Position numbers and translations under genes: made by a program | Assembly (NCBI GenBank): GCA_964517075.1 | Contig: CAZFAT010000318.1 | Span: 1-12,098, forward strand | Source of the DNA: CAZFAT01 sp964517075 | GTDB taxonomy: Bacteria > Acidobacteriota > Vicinamibacteria > Vicinamibacterales > SCN-69-37 | Length of the DNA: 12,098 nucleotides | Direction: 5' to 3' | Part shown: in pieces, positions 1 to 6,458 of the stretch | How positions within the stretch are numbered: the stretch's first letter is position 1 | How the letters are laid out: every line of letters starts with the position of its first letter | Notes under the pieces: model-generated | Database searches by the model: none | Seen by the model: only the letters and a program-made list of their open reading frames with translations | What the model was told of the DNA's origin: nothing

Positions 1-6
1 GTGAGA

Positions 7-41
7 AGTCTTCTACCTTCTGGCCTCCAACTTCTAACTTC
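7..41 (-). repeat. Degenerate 7-nt tandem repeat at the end of the kinase gene
   Basis: Read on the minus strand, five heptamers follow one another without gaps: GAAGTTA, GAAGTTG, GAGGCCA, GAAGGTA, GAAGACT. All begin GAR-G and the third positions drift. The kinase stop codon (TAG at 34-36) lies across the first two units, so the array starts inside the coding end and runs to the window edge. It may continue outside. It contains a short palindrome (AGAAG-T-CTTCT, 4-14). No function is evident; the period is directly visible, the interpretation is not. Confidence 0.6.
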
Positions 42-1380
42 CCCCGGCGCGGGGGATCTCGCGCGCCGCGGGCGACGGCCGTGCATCGAACCACGTCACG
101 CCGGTGACATGCGGCTGCCGCGCGCGATATCGCTCCAGCCAGGCCGGGCCGAACCGCGCGACGTCCTCTGCCGCCACGATCGCCCAGGCGCTGCCGCCAA
201 AGCCGGCGCCAAAACTCGTCGCGGCCAACGCACCTGCCTCCCGGGCGGCAGCGACGAGGTCGACCGTTTCCGGCACCTGGTTGCCCAGGAGCGTTTCCGC
301 ATCCGCCTGCGACCCCTGGGACAACGTGCCGAGCCCGACCACGTCCGCGGCTTCAAACGCGCAGACCGCCGCATCGACGCGGGCATCCTCCCGGACGAAG
401 TGCTCCAACCGCCGGCGAAGGTCATCGCCAGAGAACTCCGGCGAGGCTGTCCGTGCAATCGCTGACGCCAGGCGCGGAAGCGCGTCCCGCTCGCTCGCGA
501 GCGCGGCCGCAAGCGACGTCGCCGGTCGGCCTGATGCCTGCTCCCACACGTCGAGCAGGGCGCGGGCGGCGGCCGAGGCGCGGTTGAACCGGACGCGTGC
601 GCTGCCGATCTTGTCGGCGTGCACCCCGCTCGTCGCAATCAGGCACGCCCATGCAGCCGGCAGCACCACATCGCCGAGGTGGCGCACCGGCACGTAGCGA
701 AACGCGCTCAACCTGCCCGGCTGGCCGGTGAGAATCGCGGTGTGGTCCTCGCTGCCGCCGTGCGTGCCGACGCCGCTCGATCCCTGGAGATCGCCAAACG
801 ACGCGCCGGCCTCGAGCGCGCCCAGATACCCCGCCAGCCCGGTCGCGCCCGGGATGTTCCGGTGCCACTCGGGGCGCGCCTCCAGACCGGCGCGCCTCGC
901 CAGGGCGAGTGCCAGCGCCACGATGAGCGCGCTCGAACTGCTGAGGCCGGCGGCCGGGGGCAAATCACTGGCGACCACGACGTCCGTGCCAAGCCGTGCG
1001 CCGGGAAAGTTCAGGGCCAGCCGCCGGACGACCGTCGCCACGTACGTCGCCCAGCCCTGATAGCGCCGCGCGCCGTCCGTCGGGTCGATCGTGACCTCGA
1101 CCTGGCGGCGCGTGTCGATCACCCGCACGAGATCGTCTGACCGGCCCGCCGCGGCGGCCACAAACCCCCGGGGCACGGCCGCGATCAGCGACCTCCCGCC
1201 CGCATAGTCGGTGTGCTTGCCGAAGAACTCCACACGCCCAGGCACCCAGAAACGCCACTCTGGCGGCTGGCCGATCCGGGCCTTGAACGCCTCCTCCACG
1301 GACACGATCAGCGCCGCGCGCGATCGCGCGTCAGCTTCTGAAAACCCGGAATCGAGGAGCTGTTCAAGGAGGAGTGACAT
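34..1380 (-). CDS. Galactokinase-like GHMP sugar kinase, divergent active-site motif
   Basis: This gene encodes about 448 residues and very likely an ATP-dependent cytoplasmic sugar C1-kinase of the GHMP superfamily, galactokinase branch. Three diagnostic motifs are in order: the sugar-binding signature GRVEFFGKHTDY (residues 48-59), the phosphate-binding loop PPAAGLSSSSA (141-151), and the C-terminal glycine motif SFGAGFGGSA (389-398). The stretch GTHGGSEDHTAIL (205-217) probably carries the catalytic Asp (D212), where classical enzymes read MDQ. The oddity is Lys55, where galactokinases have Glu (GEHTDY), a residue that contacts the sugar. Substrate specificity is therefore open: galactose, another hexose or a uronic acid. 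I chose the ATG at 1380 because the family N-terminus begins here; an in-frame ATG at 1407 would add nine residues. The open frame extends further upstream but only overlaps the nucleotidyltransferase. It is the last gene of a symporter-nucleotidyltransferase-kinase run, and its stop codon lies inside a 7-nt repeat. Confidence 0.88.
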   Translation of the reverse strand: MSLLLEQLLDSGFSEADARSRAALIVSVEEAFKARIGQPPEWRFWVPGRVEFFGKHTDYAGGRSLIAAVPRGFVAAAAGRSDDLVRVIDTRRQVEVTIDPTDGARRYQGWATYVATVVRRLALNFPGARLGTDVVVASDLPPAAGLSSSSALIVALALALARRAGLEARPEWHRNIPGATGLAGYLGALEAGASFGDLQGSSGVGTHGGSEDHTAILTGQPGRLSAFRYVPVRHLGDVVLPAAWACLIATSGVHADKIGSARVRFNRASAAARALLDVWEQASGRPATSLAAALASERDALPRLASAIARTASPEFSGDDLRRRLEHFVREDARVDAAVCAFEAADVVGLGTLSQGSQADAETLLGNQVPETVDLVAAAREAGALAATSFGAGFGGSAWAIVAAEDVARFGPAWLERYRARQPHVTGVTWFDARPSPAAREIPRAGGS

Positions 1381-1385
1381 AGACC

Positions 1386-1407
1386 ATGCGGACCTGAAGG
1401 TCCGCAT
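1386..1407. repeat. Perfect 10-bp inverted repeat at the nucleotidyltransferase/kinase junction
   Basis: The arms ATGCGGACCT (1386-1395) and AGGTCCGCAT (1398-1407) are exact reverse complements around a 2-nt centre, forming a strong GC-rich hairpin in RNA. It lies 9 nt after the nucleotidyltransferase stop (minus strand) and 6 nt before the preferred kinase start at 1380; the alternative start ATG at 1407 is the first base of its stem. It has no T-run, so it is not a standard terminator. It could modulate kinase translation or stabilise the upstream message. Confidence 0.65.
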
Positions 1408-1415
1408 CTCCCTGG

Positions 1416-2252
1416 CTACAAGCGAACCTGGTACTCGGCCAGCCGGGCCGCCACCTGCCGGATGTCGTCGCGGCTGGTCAGGTCCAGCACGGGGCCGCGC
1501 GCGGCAATCGCGCGGAACCGGACGCCCCGCGTGATGGCGAGCCGCACCGCGTCGGGCAGTTCGAACTCGCCGCGCGCCGACATCGGCACTTCGCGGCAGG
1601 CCGCAAGAATGCGAGGGTCGAACCGCCATGCGTTCATGCTGATGAGTGCGCGCGCGCCGGCGGCCCGCACGGCATCCACGTCCGGCTTCTCGACGATGTC
1701 GGTGAGCAAGCCATCGGAGCTCAGAACCGGCATGGCAAATCCTGCGAGACGGTCAACGGCGATCCGGCTCGACCGGGCGAGTTCGTCGCGTTCGAACACG
1801 AGGAAACCCGGTCCCTCGAGGGACAGCAGCGTCCGCAGTCCGTCGACGGGGTAGAGATTGTCGGCGTTCACGACCACGAACGGCCGCGCGGCGACGAAGG
1901 CTTCGGCCGCCGCGACGGCGTCGGCGGTGCCACGCGGCTCGTGCTGCACGGCCCACGTGATGCGGAGGCGCGTCGGCCGAGGGCCCTGCGCGTATCGCCG
2001 CCGCAGCGCCTCCTGCTCCGGCCCGACGACGAGGCACACCTTCCGGAAGCCTGCGTCCGCGAGCGTGCTGAGCACGAAGTCGAGGAACGGGCGTTCGACG
2101 CCGTCGGCACCGGCCATGGGCATCATCGCCTTCTGCCCCGCGTCGGCGGCGGCGCGCTGACCGGGCGTCAGGGATGGACTGCCATCGCGTGTGGCGCGCA
2201 TCCGTCGTCCGCGCCCGCGCGCGAGAACGACAACAACTACTTCGCCGCCCAC
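1416..2252 (-). CDS. Sugar-1-phosphate nucleotidyltransferase (NTP_transferase family)
   Basis: The 278-residue product should couple an NTP to a sugar 1-phosphate, giving an NDP-sugar and pyrophosphate in the cytoplasm. The Rossmann-like NTP-binding loop LARGRGRRM (residues 10-18) matches the family pattern LAxGxGxRM. QHEPRGTADAV (103-113) is the nucleotide/sugar loop, and NADN (129-132) supplies the metal-binding Asp. VEKP (187-190), ISMNAWRFDP (204-213) and GEFELPDAV (228-236) fit the sugar-binding half. No C-terminal hexapeptide acyltransferase domain follows, so it is not a GlmU-type fusion. The start is placed at a GTG (2252), which overlaps the symporter gene by 16 nt; the next in-frame ATG at 2201 would remove the NTP loop. 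The overlap suggests translational coupling. The gene lies directly upstream of the sugar kinase, whose product would be its natural substrate. Base specificity (UTP, GTP or other) cannot be read from the sequence. Confidence 0.85.
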   Translation of the reverse strand: MGGEVVVVVLARGRGRRMRATRDGSPSLTPGQRAAADAGQKAMMPMAGADGVERPFLDFVLSTLADAGFRKVCLVVGPEQEALRRRYAQGPRPTRLRITWAVQHEPRGTADAVAAAEAFVAARPFVVVNADNLYPVDGLRTLLSLEGPGFLVFERDELARSSRIAVDRLAGFAMPVLSSDGLLTDIVEKPDVDAVRAAGARALISMNAWRFDPRILAACREVPMSARGEFELPDAVRLAITRGVRFRAIAARGPVLDLTSRDDIRQVAARLAEYQVRL

Positions 2253-4000
2253 AGCCTGGGCACGACTCGCGAGAGCACGGCGCCGCTCGCGGCGAAGATC
2301 ACGGCTGAGGCGATCGATGCCGTGGTGTGACCCAGCAGGACGTGCCCCAGTCCGAACAGCGCGCTGTAGACGAACGCGCACCCGGCGAGCCAGCCGACAA
2401 ACGCGTCATTCAGCCCGGCCCCTGGCGCCGCGTCAGGCGTCATCCGCCGCACGGGACGCCATCCCGGTCCCGCCGGCCGCGCCAGCCGGTAGAACCGCTG
2501 CAGCGTGCCGGCATCGGTCGGCTTCGTCAGATACGTCACCACCATCCACACCACGGTCGTCAGCGCCACGGTGGCGATGAGCGAGAGATGCGTCGGCGGA
2601 TTGAAGCCCGCCCGCGCCGCCACCACCAGCCCGACGGCAATCAGGAACGAGCACATCATGGCCGCGATCTCCGACCAGGCGTTGATACGCCACCAGTACC
2701 AGCGCAGGAGATACAGGAGGCCGGTGCCCGCGCCGATGGACAGCAGCAGATTGAACGTGGATTGCGCCGTGTCGAGCACGAGGGTCACGAGCCCGGCCAG
2801 CACCATCAGCAGCGCGGTGACGATGCGCCCGATCCGCACGTAGTGCCGTTCGGACTGGCCGGGCCGCAGAAAGCGCCGGTAGAAGTCGTGCACGATGTAC
2901 GACGTGCCCCAGTTGAGGTGGGTCGAGATGGTCGAGACGTAGGCCGCCAGCAGACCGGCCACCACGAGACCGAGCAGGCCGGCCGGGATGAACGTCAGCA
3001 TCGCCGGGTACGCCATGTCGTGGCCGAGGAGCTGTGGATCGACGTGCGGAAGGGCGCGGGCGATGTCGGCCACTTCGGGGAACACCAGCATCGACGACAG
3101 CGCGACGATGAGCCACGGCCAGGGGCGGACGGCGTAGTGCGCGACGTTGAAGAACAGCGTGCCGGTCAGCGCGTCGCGCTCCGAACGCGACGCGAGCATC
3201 CGCTGGGCGATGTAGCTGCCGCCGCCGGGCTCGGCTCCGGGATACCAGGTCGCCCACCACTGCACGGTCAGCGGAATGATGAAGATCGCGAGAGCCACGC
3301 TCCAGTCGCCGAAGTCCGGCACCATCGCGAGCGTGCCGGCCGGCAGCTTCTCGATGAGTCCGTCCAGGCCGCCGACCTCCGGCCGCCGCACCGCGTAGAC
3401 CGCGGCGGCGATCGATCCGGTCATCGCGATGCCGAACTGGACGAAGTCGGTGACCAGCACGCCCCACAAACCGGAGGTCGCGGCCATCACGATGTTGATC
3501 GCGCCGCACACCACGAGCGTCTGGGCCATGGGCCAGCCGAGCAGGACGTTGGCAATCTTTGCCGCCGCGAGGTTCACGGCCGCCATGATGACGACGTTGA
3601 AGCAGAGGCCGAGATAGATCGCGCGGAAGCCCCGCACCCAGGTCGCCGCGCGCCCGGAGTAGCGCAGCTCGTAGAACTCGAGGTCGGTCAGGACGCCAAT
3701 CCGGCGCCACAACCGCGCGTAGAAGAAGACCGTGGACATGCCGGTCAGCAGGAACGCCCACCACACCCAGTTGGCGGCGACGCCGCCTTCGCGGACGAGG
3801 TTGGTGACGAGGTTCGGCGTGTCCGTACTGAACGTCGTCGCCACCATGGAGACGCCGACGAGCCACCACGGCGCCGCCCGGCCGGAGGTGAAGAACTCCG
3901 CCGTATCGCGCCCCCCGCGCCGGGCCATCCAGACCGCGGGCGCGAACGAGACCAGAATCGACAGCGCGACGATCCACCAGTCCAGGGCGGTCAGGTGCAT
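2237..4000 (-). CDS. Sodium:solute symporter (SSS family), probable sugar transporter
   Basis: This 587-residue inner-membrane protein belongs to the solute:sodium symporter family (vSGLT/PutP-like fold). It has many hydrophobic segments, roughly 13 or more, separated by short charged loops. The first half holds the TTFSTDTPNLVT segment (residues 55-66) and the family stretch SGLWGVLVTDFVQFG (176-190). The segment AYVSTISTHLNWGTSY (353-368) matches the SSS region whose Ser/Thr pair helps bind Na+, and is followed by HDFYRRF (371-377). Family members import sugars, amino acids, vitamins or acetate. Placement before a nucleotidyltransferase and a galactokinase-like kinase argues for a sugar or sugar acid. 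The ATG at 4000 has no convincing Shine-Dalgarno sequence, only a GC-rich leader. The gene end overlaps the next start by 16 nt. A 64-bp gap with an inverted repeat separates it from the glycosyltransferase upstream. Confidence 0.9.
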   Translation of the reverse strand: MHLTALDWWIVALSILVSFAPAVWMARRGGRDTAEFFTSGRAAPWWLVGVSMVATTFSTDTPNLVTNLVREGGVAANWVWWAFLLTGMSTVFFYARLWRRIGVLTDLEFYELRYSGRAATWVRGFRAIYLGLCFNVVIMAAVNLAAAKIANVLLGWPMAQTLVVCGAINIVMAATSGLWGVLVTDFVQFGIAMTGSIAAAVYAVRRPEVGGLDGLIEKLPAGTLAMVPDFGDWSVALAIFIIPLTVQWWATWYPGAEPGGGSYIAQRMLASRSERDALTGTLFFNVAHYAVRPWPWLIVALSSMLVFPEVADIARALPHVDPQLLGHDMAYPAMLTFIPAGLLGLVVAGLLAAYVSTISTHLNWGTSYIVHDFYRRFLRPGQSERHYVRIGRIVTALLMVLAGLVTLVLDTAQSTFNLLLSIGAGTGLLYLLRWYWWRINAWSEIAAMMCSFLIAVGLVVAARAGFNPPTHLSLIATVALTTVVWMVVTYLTKPTDAGTLQRFYRLARPAGPGWRPVRRMTPDAAPGAGLNDAFVGWLAGCAFVYSALFGLGHVLLGHTTASIASAVIFAASGAVLSRVVPRLWAAK

Positions 4001-4040
4001 GGCGGGCGGCGGAAGTCTAGCACTTCACACGGCGCTGCCG

Positions 4041-4060
4041 AGGTTCGAAGGTTCGAACCT
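4041..4060 (-). repeat. 9-bp inverted repeat downstream of the GT2 gene (possible terminator or attenuator)
   Basis: AGGTTCGAA (4041-4049) and TTCGAACCT (4052-4060) are exact reverse complements with a 2-nt centre, four bases after the glycosyltransferase stop in its reading direction. A second small hairpin, CGGC-AGC-GCCG on the minus strand (4030-4040), follows. There is no T-tract, so an intrinsic terminator is doubtful. The same segment can be read as two tandem copies of AGGTTCGA. It fills most of the 64-bp gap before the symporter gene and is the main reason to doubt that the two genes share one message. Confidence 0.55.
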
Positions 4061-4064
4061 GTGT

Positions 4065-5564
4065 CTACTTACCTGAAGCTATCTGAGGCGCCTTGACGAG
4101 GAGGTCGTCGCCGCGGAACTGCTGGACGATCGACATGAGGCCCATGTAGAGGAAGCCGAACTGGAAGAGCATCAGGAACGGCAGGGTGCCGTAGATCTCG
4201 TTCGTCAGGGCGTAGACGACGGTGGCGGTGAAGTAGAGCCCGAGGGCGACTTCGACCAGCGGTTGAATCGGCATCGTCTGGTGATAGCGCTTGTGCTGCC
4301 AGTCGTCCTGCGCGCGTTCGATGCCGTACTTCGGTGTGCGGGTGAACTCGCCCGGCTGGCCGAAGAGCGCCTCGAGCACGGCCTTGGCGTTGTTGACGGC
4401 GAGGCCGATGCCGATGGCCATGACGACCGGCAGGTATTTCACGCGCGTGCGCCAGTCGGCGTGCGCCTCACGCTGCGAGATCAGGTAGAAGTTGAGCACC
4501 GAGAGCGTCGCCGCGGCGAAGAGCGGGATGTCGATGAGGAGCATCTCGGTCCAGCCCATTTCGTAGCGGACGATCATCGCGGGGAACATCAGGATCGAGA
4601 GCGCGATCATCAACAGGTAGTTGAAGTTCGCCGTGAGGTGAAAGAACGCCTCGGCCTTGACCTTCAGCGGGAGGTTGGCCATCAGCACGTAGGGCAGCAG
4701 CTTGCGGCACGTCTGGATGGAGCCCTTGGCCCAGCGATGCTGCTGCGACTTGAAGGCGTTCATCTCGACCGGCACTTCGGCCGGGGCGATCAGATCGGGC
4801 AGGAAGCGGAACGTCCACCCGCGCAGTTGCGCGCGATAGCTCAGGTCGAGGTCTTCGGTCAGCGTGTCGTGCTGCCAGCCGCCGGCATCCTCGATGGCCC
4901 GCCGGCGCCACAGCCCGGCCGTGCCGTTGAAGTTGAAGAAGCAGCCGGACCGGTTGCGGCCGCCATGCTCCAGCACGAAGTGGCCGTCGAGCAGGACGGC
5001 CTGCACGCGGGTCAGCAGCGAGTACGCATGGTTGAGATGGCCCCACCGGGCCTGCACCACGCCCACGGTCGGGTCCGTGAAGTACGGGACGGACTGACGG
5101 AGAAAGTCGACAGGGGGCACGAAGTCGGCGTCGAAGATGGCGATGAACTCGCCGCGGGCGACCTTCAGGCCATCCGCGAGGGCACCGGCCTTGTAACCGG
5201 CGCGGTTGGTGCGGCGGAGGCAGGAGATGTCGAAGCCCCGGGCGGCCTGACGCCGCACGGCGAGATCGACGATCTCGCACGTCTCGTCGGTCGAGTCGTC
5301 GAGGACCTGGATCTCGAGGAGCTCGCGCGGGTAATCGATCGCGCAGACGGCATCGATCAGCCGGTCGACCACGTACATCTCGTTGTAGACCGGGAGCTGG
5401 ACCGTCACGACGGGCCAGGCGTCCATGTCAGGCGGGGGACCTGGCACGCGGTCCTTGTTTTTCATGTACAGATAGACGAGGTAGTACCGATGCCACCCGT
5501 AGATGCCCAGGATGCTCAGCACGAAGAAGTAAGCAACCAGGATGAGGGTATCCGGTGTGGTCAT
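4065..5564 (-). CDS. Membrane glycosyltransferase family 2, cellulose-synthase-like (CslA type)
   Basis: The 499-residue protein is a processive-type GT2 enzyme of the cellulose synthase/CslA kind, expected to join sugars from a nucleotide-sugar donor and pass a polysaccharide or glycolipid across the inner membrane. An N-terminal membrane helix (about residues 5-33) is followed by the catalytic domain. LPVYNE (57-62) opens it; the DDSTD (89-93) and DAD (145-147) aspartates bind UDP and metal; TEDLD (236-240) carries the catalytic base; and QQHRW (274-278) is the Q(Q/R)xRW motif of processive synthases. About four to five membrane helices follow (about 305-395 and 433-482). There is no PilZ (c-di-GMP) domain. 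Its product is unknown; CslA-like bacterial enzymes include mannan and glucomannan synthases. A promoter-like TTGACT...TAGAAT lies upstream at 5602-5631. It is the first gene of the minus-strand block, diverging from larB. Confidence 0.9.
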   Translation of the reverse strand: MTTPDTLILVAYFFVLSILGIYGWHRYYLVYLYMKNKDRVPGPPPDMDAWPVVTVQLPVYNEMYVVDRLIDAVCAIDYPRELLEIQVLDDSTDETCEIVDLAVRRQAARGFDISCLRRTNRAGYKAGALADGLKVARGEFIAIFDADFVPPVDFLRQSVPYFTDPTVGVVQARWGHLNHAYSLLTRVQAVLLDGHFVLEHGGRNRSGCFFNFNGTAGLWRRRAIEDAGGWQHDTLTEDLDLSYRAQLRGWTFRFLPDLIAPAEVPVEMNAFKSQQHRWAKGSIQTCRKLLPYVLMANLPLKVKAEAFFHLTANFNYLLMIALSILMFPAMIVRYEMGWTEMLLIDIPLFAAATLSVLNFYLISQREAHADWRTRVKYLPVVMAIGIGLAVNNAKAVLEALFGQPGEFTRTPKYGIERAQDDWQHKRYHQTMPIQPLVEVALGLYFTATVVYALTNEIYGTLPFLMLFQFGFLYMGLMSIVQQFRGDDLLVKAPQIASGK

Positions 5565-5601
5565 AGGATGATGGGCCCGGCCGGCCGCATGAGGGCCCCC
5601 A

Positions 5602-5631
5602 ATTCTAGAGAGCCGCTCTCGGTGGAGTCAA
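5602..5631 (-). promoter_or_regulatory. Sigma-70-type promoter for the GT2 gene
   Basis: On the minus strand, TTGACT (5631-5626) is followed after 18 nt by TAGAAT (5607-5602). Each hexamer matches the consensus at five of six positions. Transcription would start near 5595, leaving a leader of about 30 nt before the glycosyltransferase ATG at 5564. It lies in the 76-bp divergent intergenic region and overlaps the larB ribosome-binding region on the other strand. I found no comparable plus-strand promoter for larB in this gap. Confidence 0.5.
5608..5620. promoter_or_regulatory. Inverted repeat in the promoter spacer, possible operator
   Basis: GAGAGC and GCTCTC (5608-5613 and 5615-5620) form a perfect 6-bp inverted repeat around one base. 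It fills most of the spacer between the -35 and -10 elements of the minus-strand promoter and touches the -10. This is where a repressor or a MerR-type activator would bind, but short palindromes are common in GC-rich DNA. Confidence 0.3.
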
Positions 5632-5640
5632 TCGGAACCC

Positions 5641-6426
5641 GTGTCGAATCAGGTACATCGGCCGCCATCCGCCACTGACGCGCTCCATGCGCTCTTCGAG
5701 GCCGTCCGCGCCGGCCAACTCGACCCGGCCGACGCGGCTGACCAGGGTCACGCCATCCTGCGCCGCGAGGCCGTCGAAGATCTTGCCTTCGCCCGGGTCG
5801 ATCACGACCGGGCCAGCCGCCAGGGGTTTCCGGAAGTGGTGTTTGGTCAGGGGAAGACAGCCGACCAGATCGCCCGGATCGCCCGCGCTATCGTCGATCG
5901 CGGTCACAGCCTGCTCGTGACCCGTACGGACGAAGGCGCCTACGGCGCGGTAGCGAAAGTCGTGCCGGAGGCGGTCTTTCATCCACAGGCCCGGATTATC
6001 GAGCGCCGTGTGCCCGGTGCCGTCGGCCAGGGTGTCGTCCTGGTCGCAGCAGCGGGAACTTCTGACATACCAGTGGCAGAAGAGGCGGCCGTCTCGGCCG
6101 AGGTCATGGGCAACACCGTGGACCGGCTGTACGACGTCGGTGTGGCGGGTCTTCATCGTCTGCTGGGCGAGCGTCCGCGTGTCGACGCGGCGCGAATCGT
6201 CATTGCCGTGGCGGGCATGGAAGGCGCGCTGGCCAGCGTGCTGGGCGGCCTCGTGCGCGTGCCGGTCATTGCCGTGCCAACCAGCGTTGGATACGGCGCC
6301 AGCTTCAACGGCCTGGCCGCCCTGCTCGCCATCCTCAACTCGTGCGCGGCCGGCGTCTCGGTCGTCAACATCGACAACGGCTTCGGCGCCGCCGCGATGG
6401 CCAGCCGCATCAATCATCTGCCATAA
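5641..6426 (+). CDS. larB: LarB, nickel-pincer cofactor biosynthesis (biscarboxylic acid mononucleotide synthase)
   Basis: This 261-residue protein matches LarB, which carboxylates and hydrolyses nicotinic acid adenine dinucleotide to pyridinium-3,5-biscarboxylic acid mononucleotide. That is the first step toward the nickel-pincer nucleotide used by lactate racemase and related enzymes. The N-terminal third is helical. The C-terminal half (about 130-255) is the PurE/AIRC-like domain, with AAGTSDIPVAEEA (137-149), GMEGALASVLGGL (192-204), VPTSVGYGASF (212-222) and LNSCAAGVSVVNIDNGFGA (232-250). The conserved Cys (C235) of the LNSC motif is present, so the enzyme looks intact. The start is a GTG; GGAG at 5624-5627 is rather far away (13 nt) and a weaker GGAA is closer. 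No larC, larE or larA is visible in the window, so its partners must lie elsewhere. It is followed after 32 nt by mutS2. Confidence 0.92.
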   Translation: MSNQVHRPPSATDALHALFEAVRAGQLDPADAADQGHAILRREAVEDLAFARVDHDRASRQGFPEVVFGQGKTADQIARIARAIVDRGHSLLVTRTDEGAYGAVAKVVPEAVFHPQARIIERRVPGAVGQGVVLVAAAGTSDIPVAEEAAVSAEVMGNTVDRLYDVGVAGLHRLLGERPRVDAARIVIAVAGMEGALASVLGGLVRVPVIAVPTSVGYGASFNGLAALLAILNSCAAGVSVVNIDNGFGAAAMASRINHLP

Positions 6427-6433
6427 TCATCGG

Positions 6434-6452
6434 TGCCCCGTGTCCCGGGGCA
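6434..6452 (+). promoter_or_regulatory. GC hairpin covering the mutS2 ribosome-binding site
   Basis: TGCCCCG (6434-6440) pairs with CGGGGCA (6446-6452) across a 5-nt loop. The 3' arm contains the only purine-rich stretch (GGGG, 6447-6450) at a suitable distance from the mutS2 ATG at 6459, so the folded form would hide the ribosome-binding site. It also lies 7 nt after the larB stop and could be a weak transcription pause; there is no T-run. Confidence 0.4.
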
Positions 6453-6458
6453 TCTCCC

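Noticed and set aside
2327..4096. 589-residue open frame on the plus strand opposite the symporter
   Set aside because: Its product is rich in Arg, His, Gln and Gly with no domain. It is the mirror of a GC-rich coding frame, while the minus strand encodes a clear SSS transporter.
5573..5598. Two GGGCCC palindromes and a GGCCGGCC stretch in the divergent intergenic region
   Set aside because: They can pair as a GT2 leader hairpin, but such motifs are expected often at this GC content and show no link to either start site.
4263..5678. 471-residue open frame on the plus strand opposite the glycosyltransferase
   Set aside because: Low-complexity charged product with no family motifs; the minus strand carries all GT2 motifs.
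5605..6417. 270-residue minus-strand frame opposite larB
   Set aside because: Antisense shadow; the LarB motifs on the plus strand are complete.
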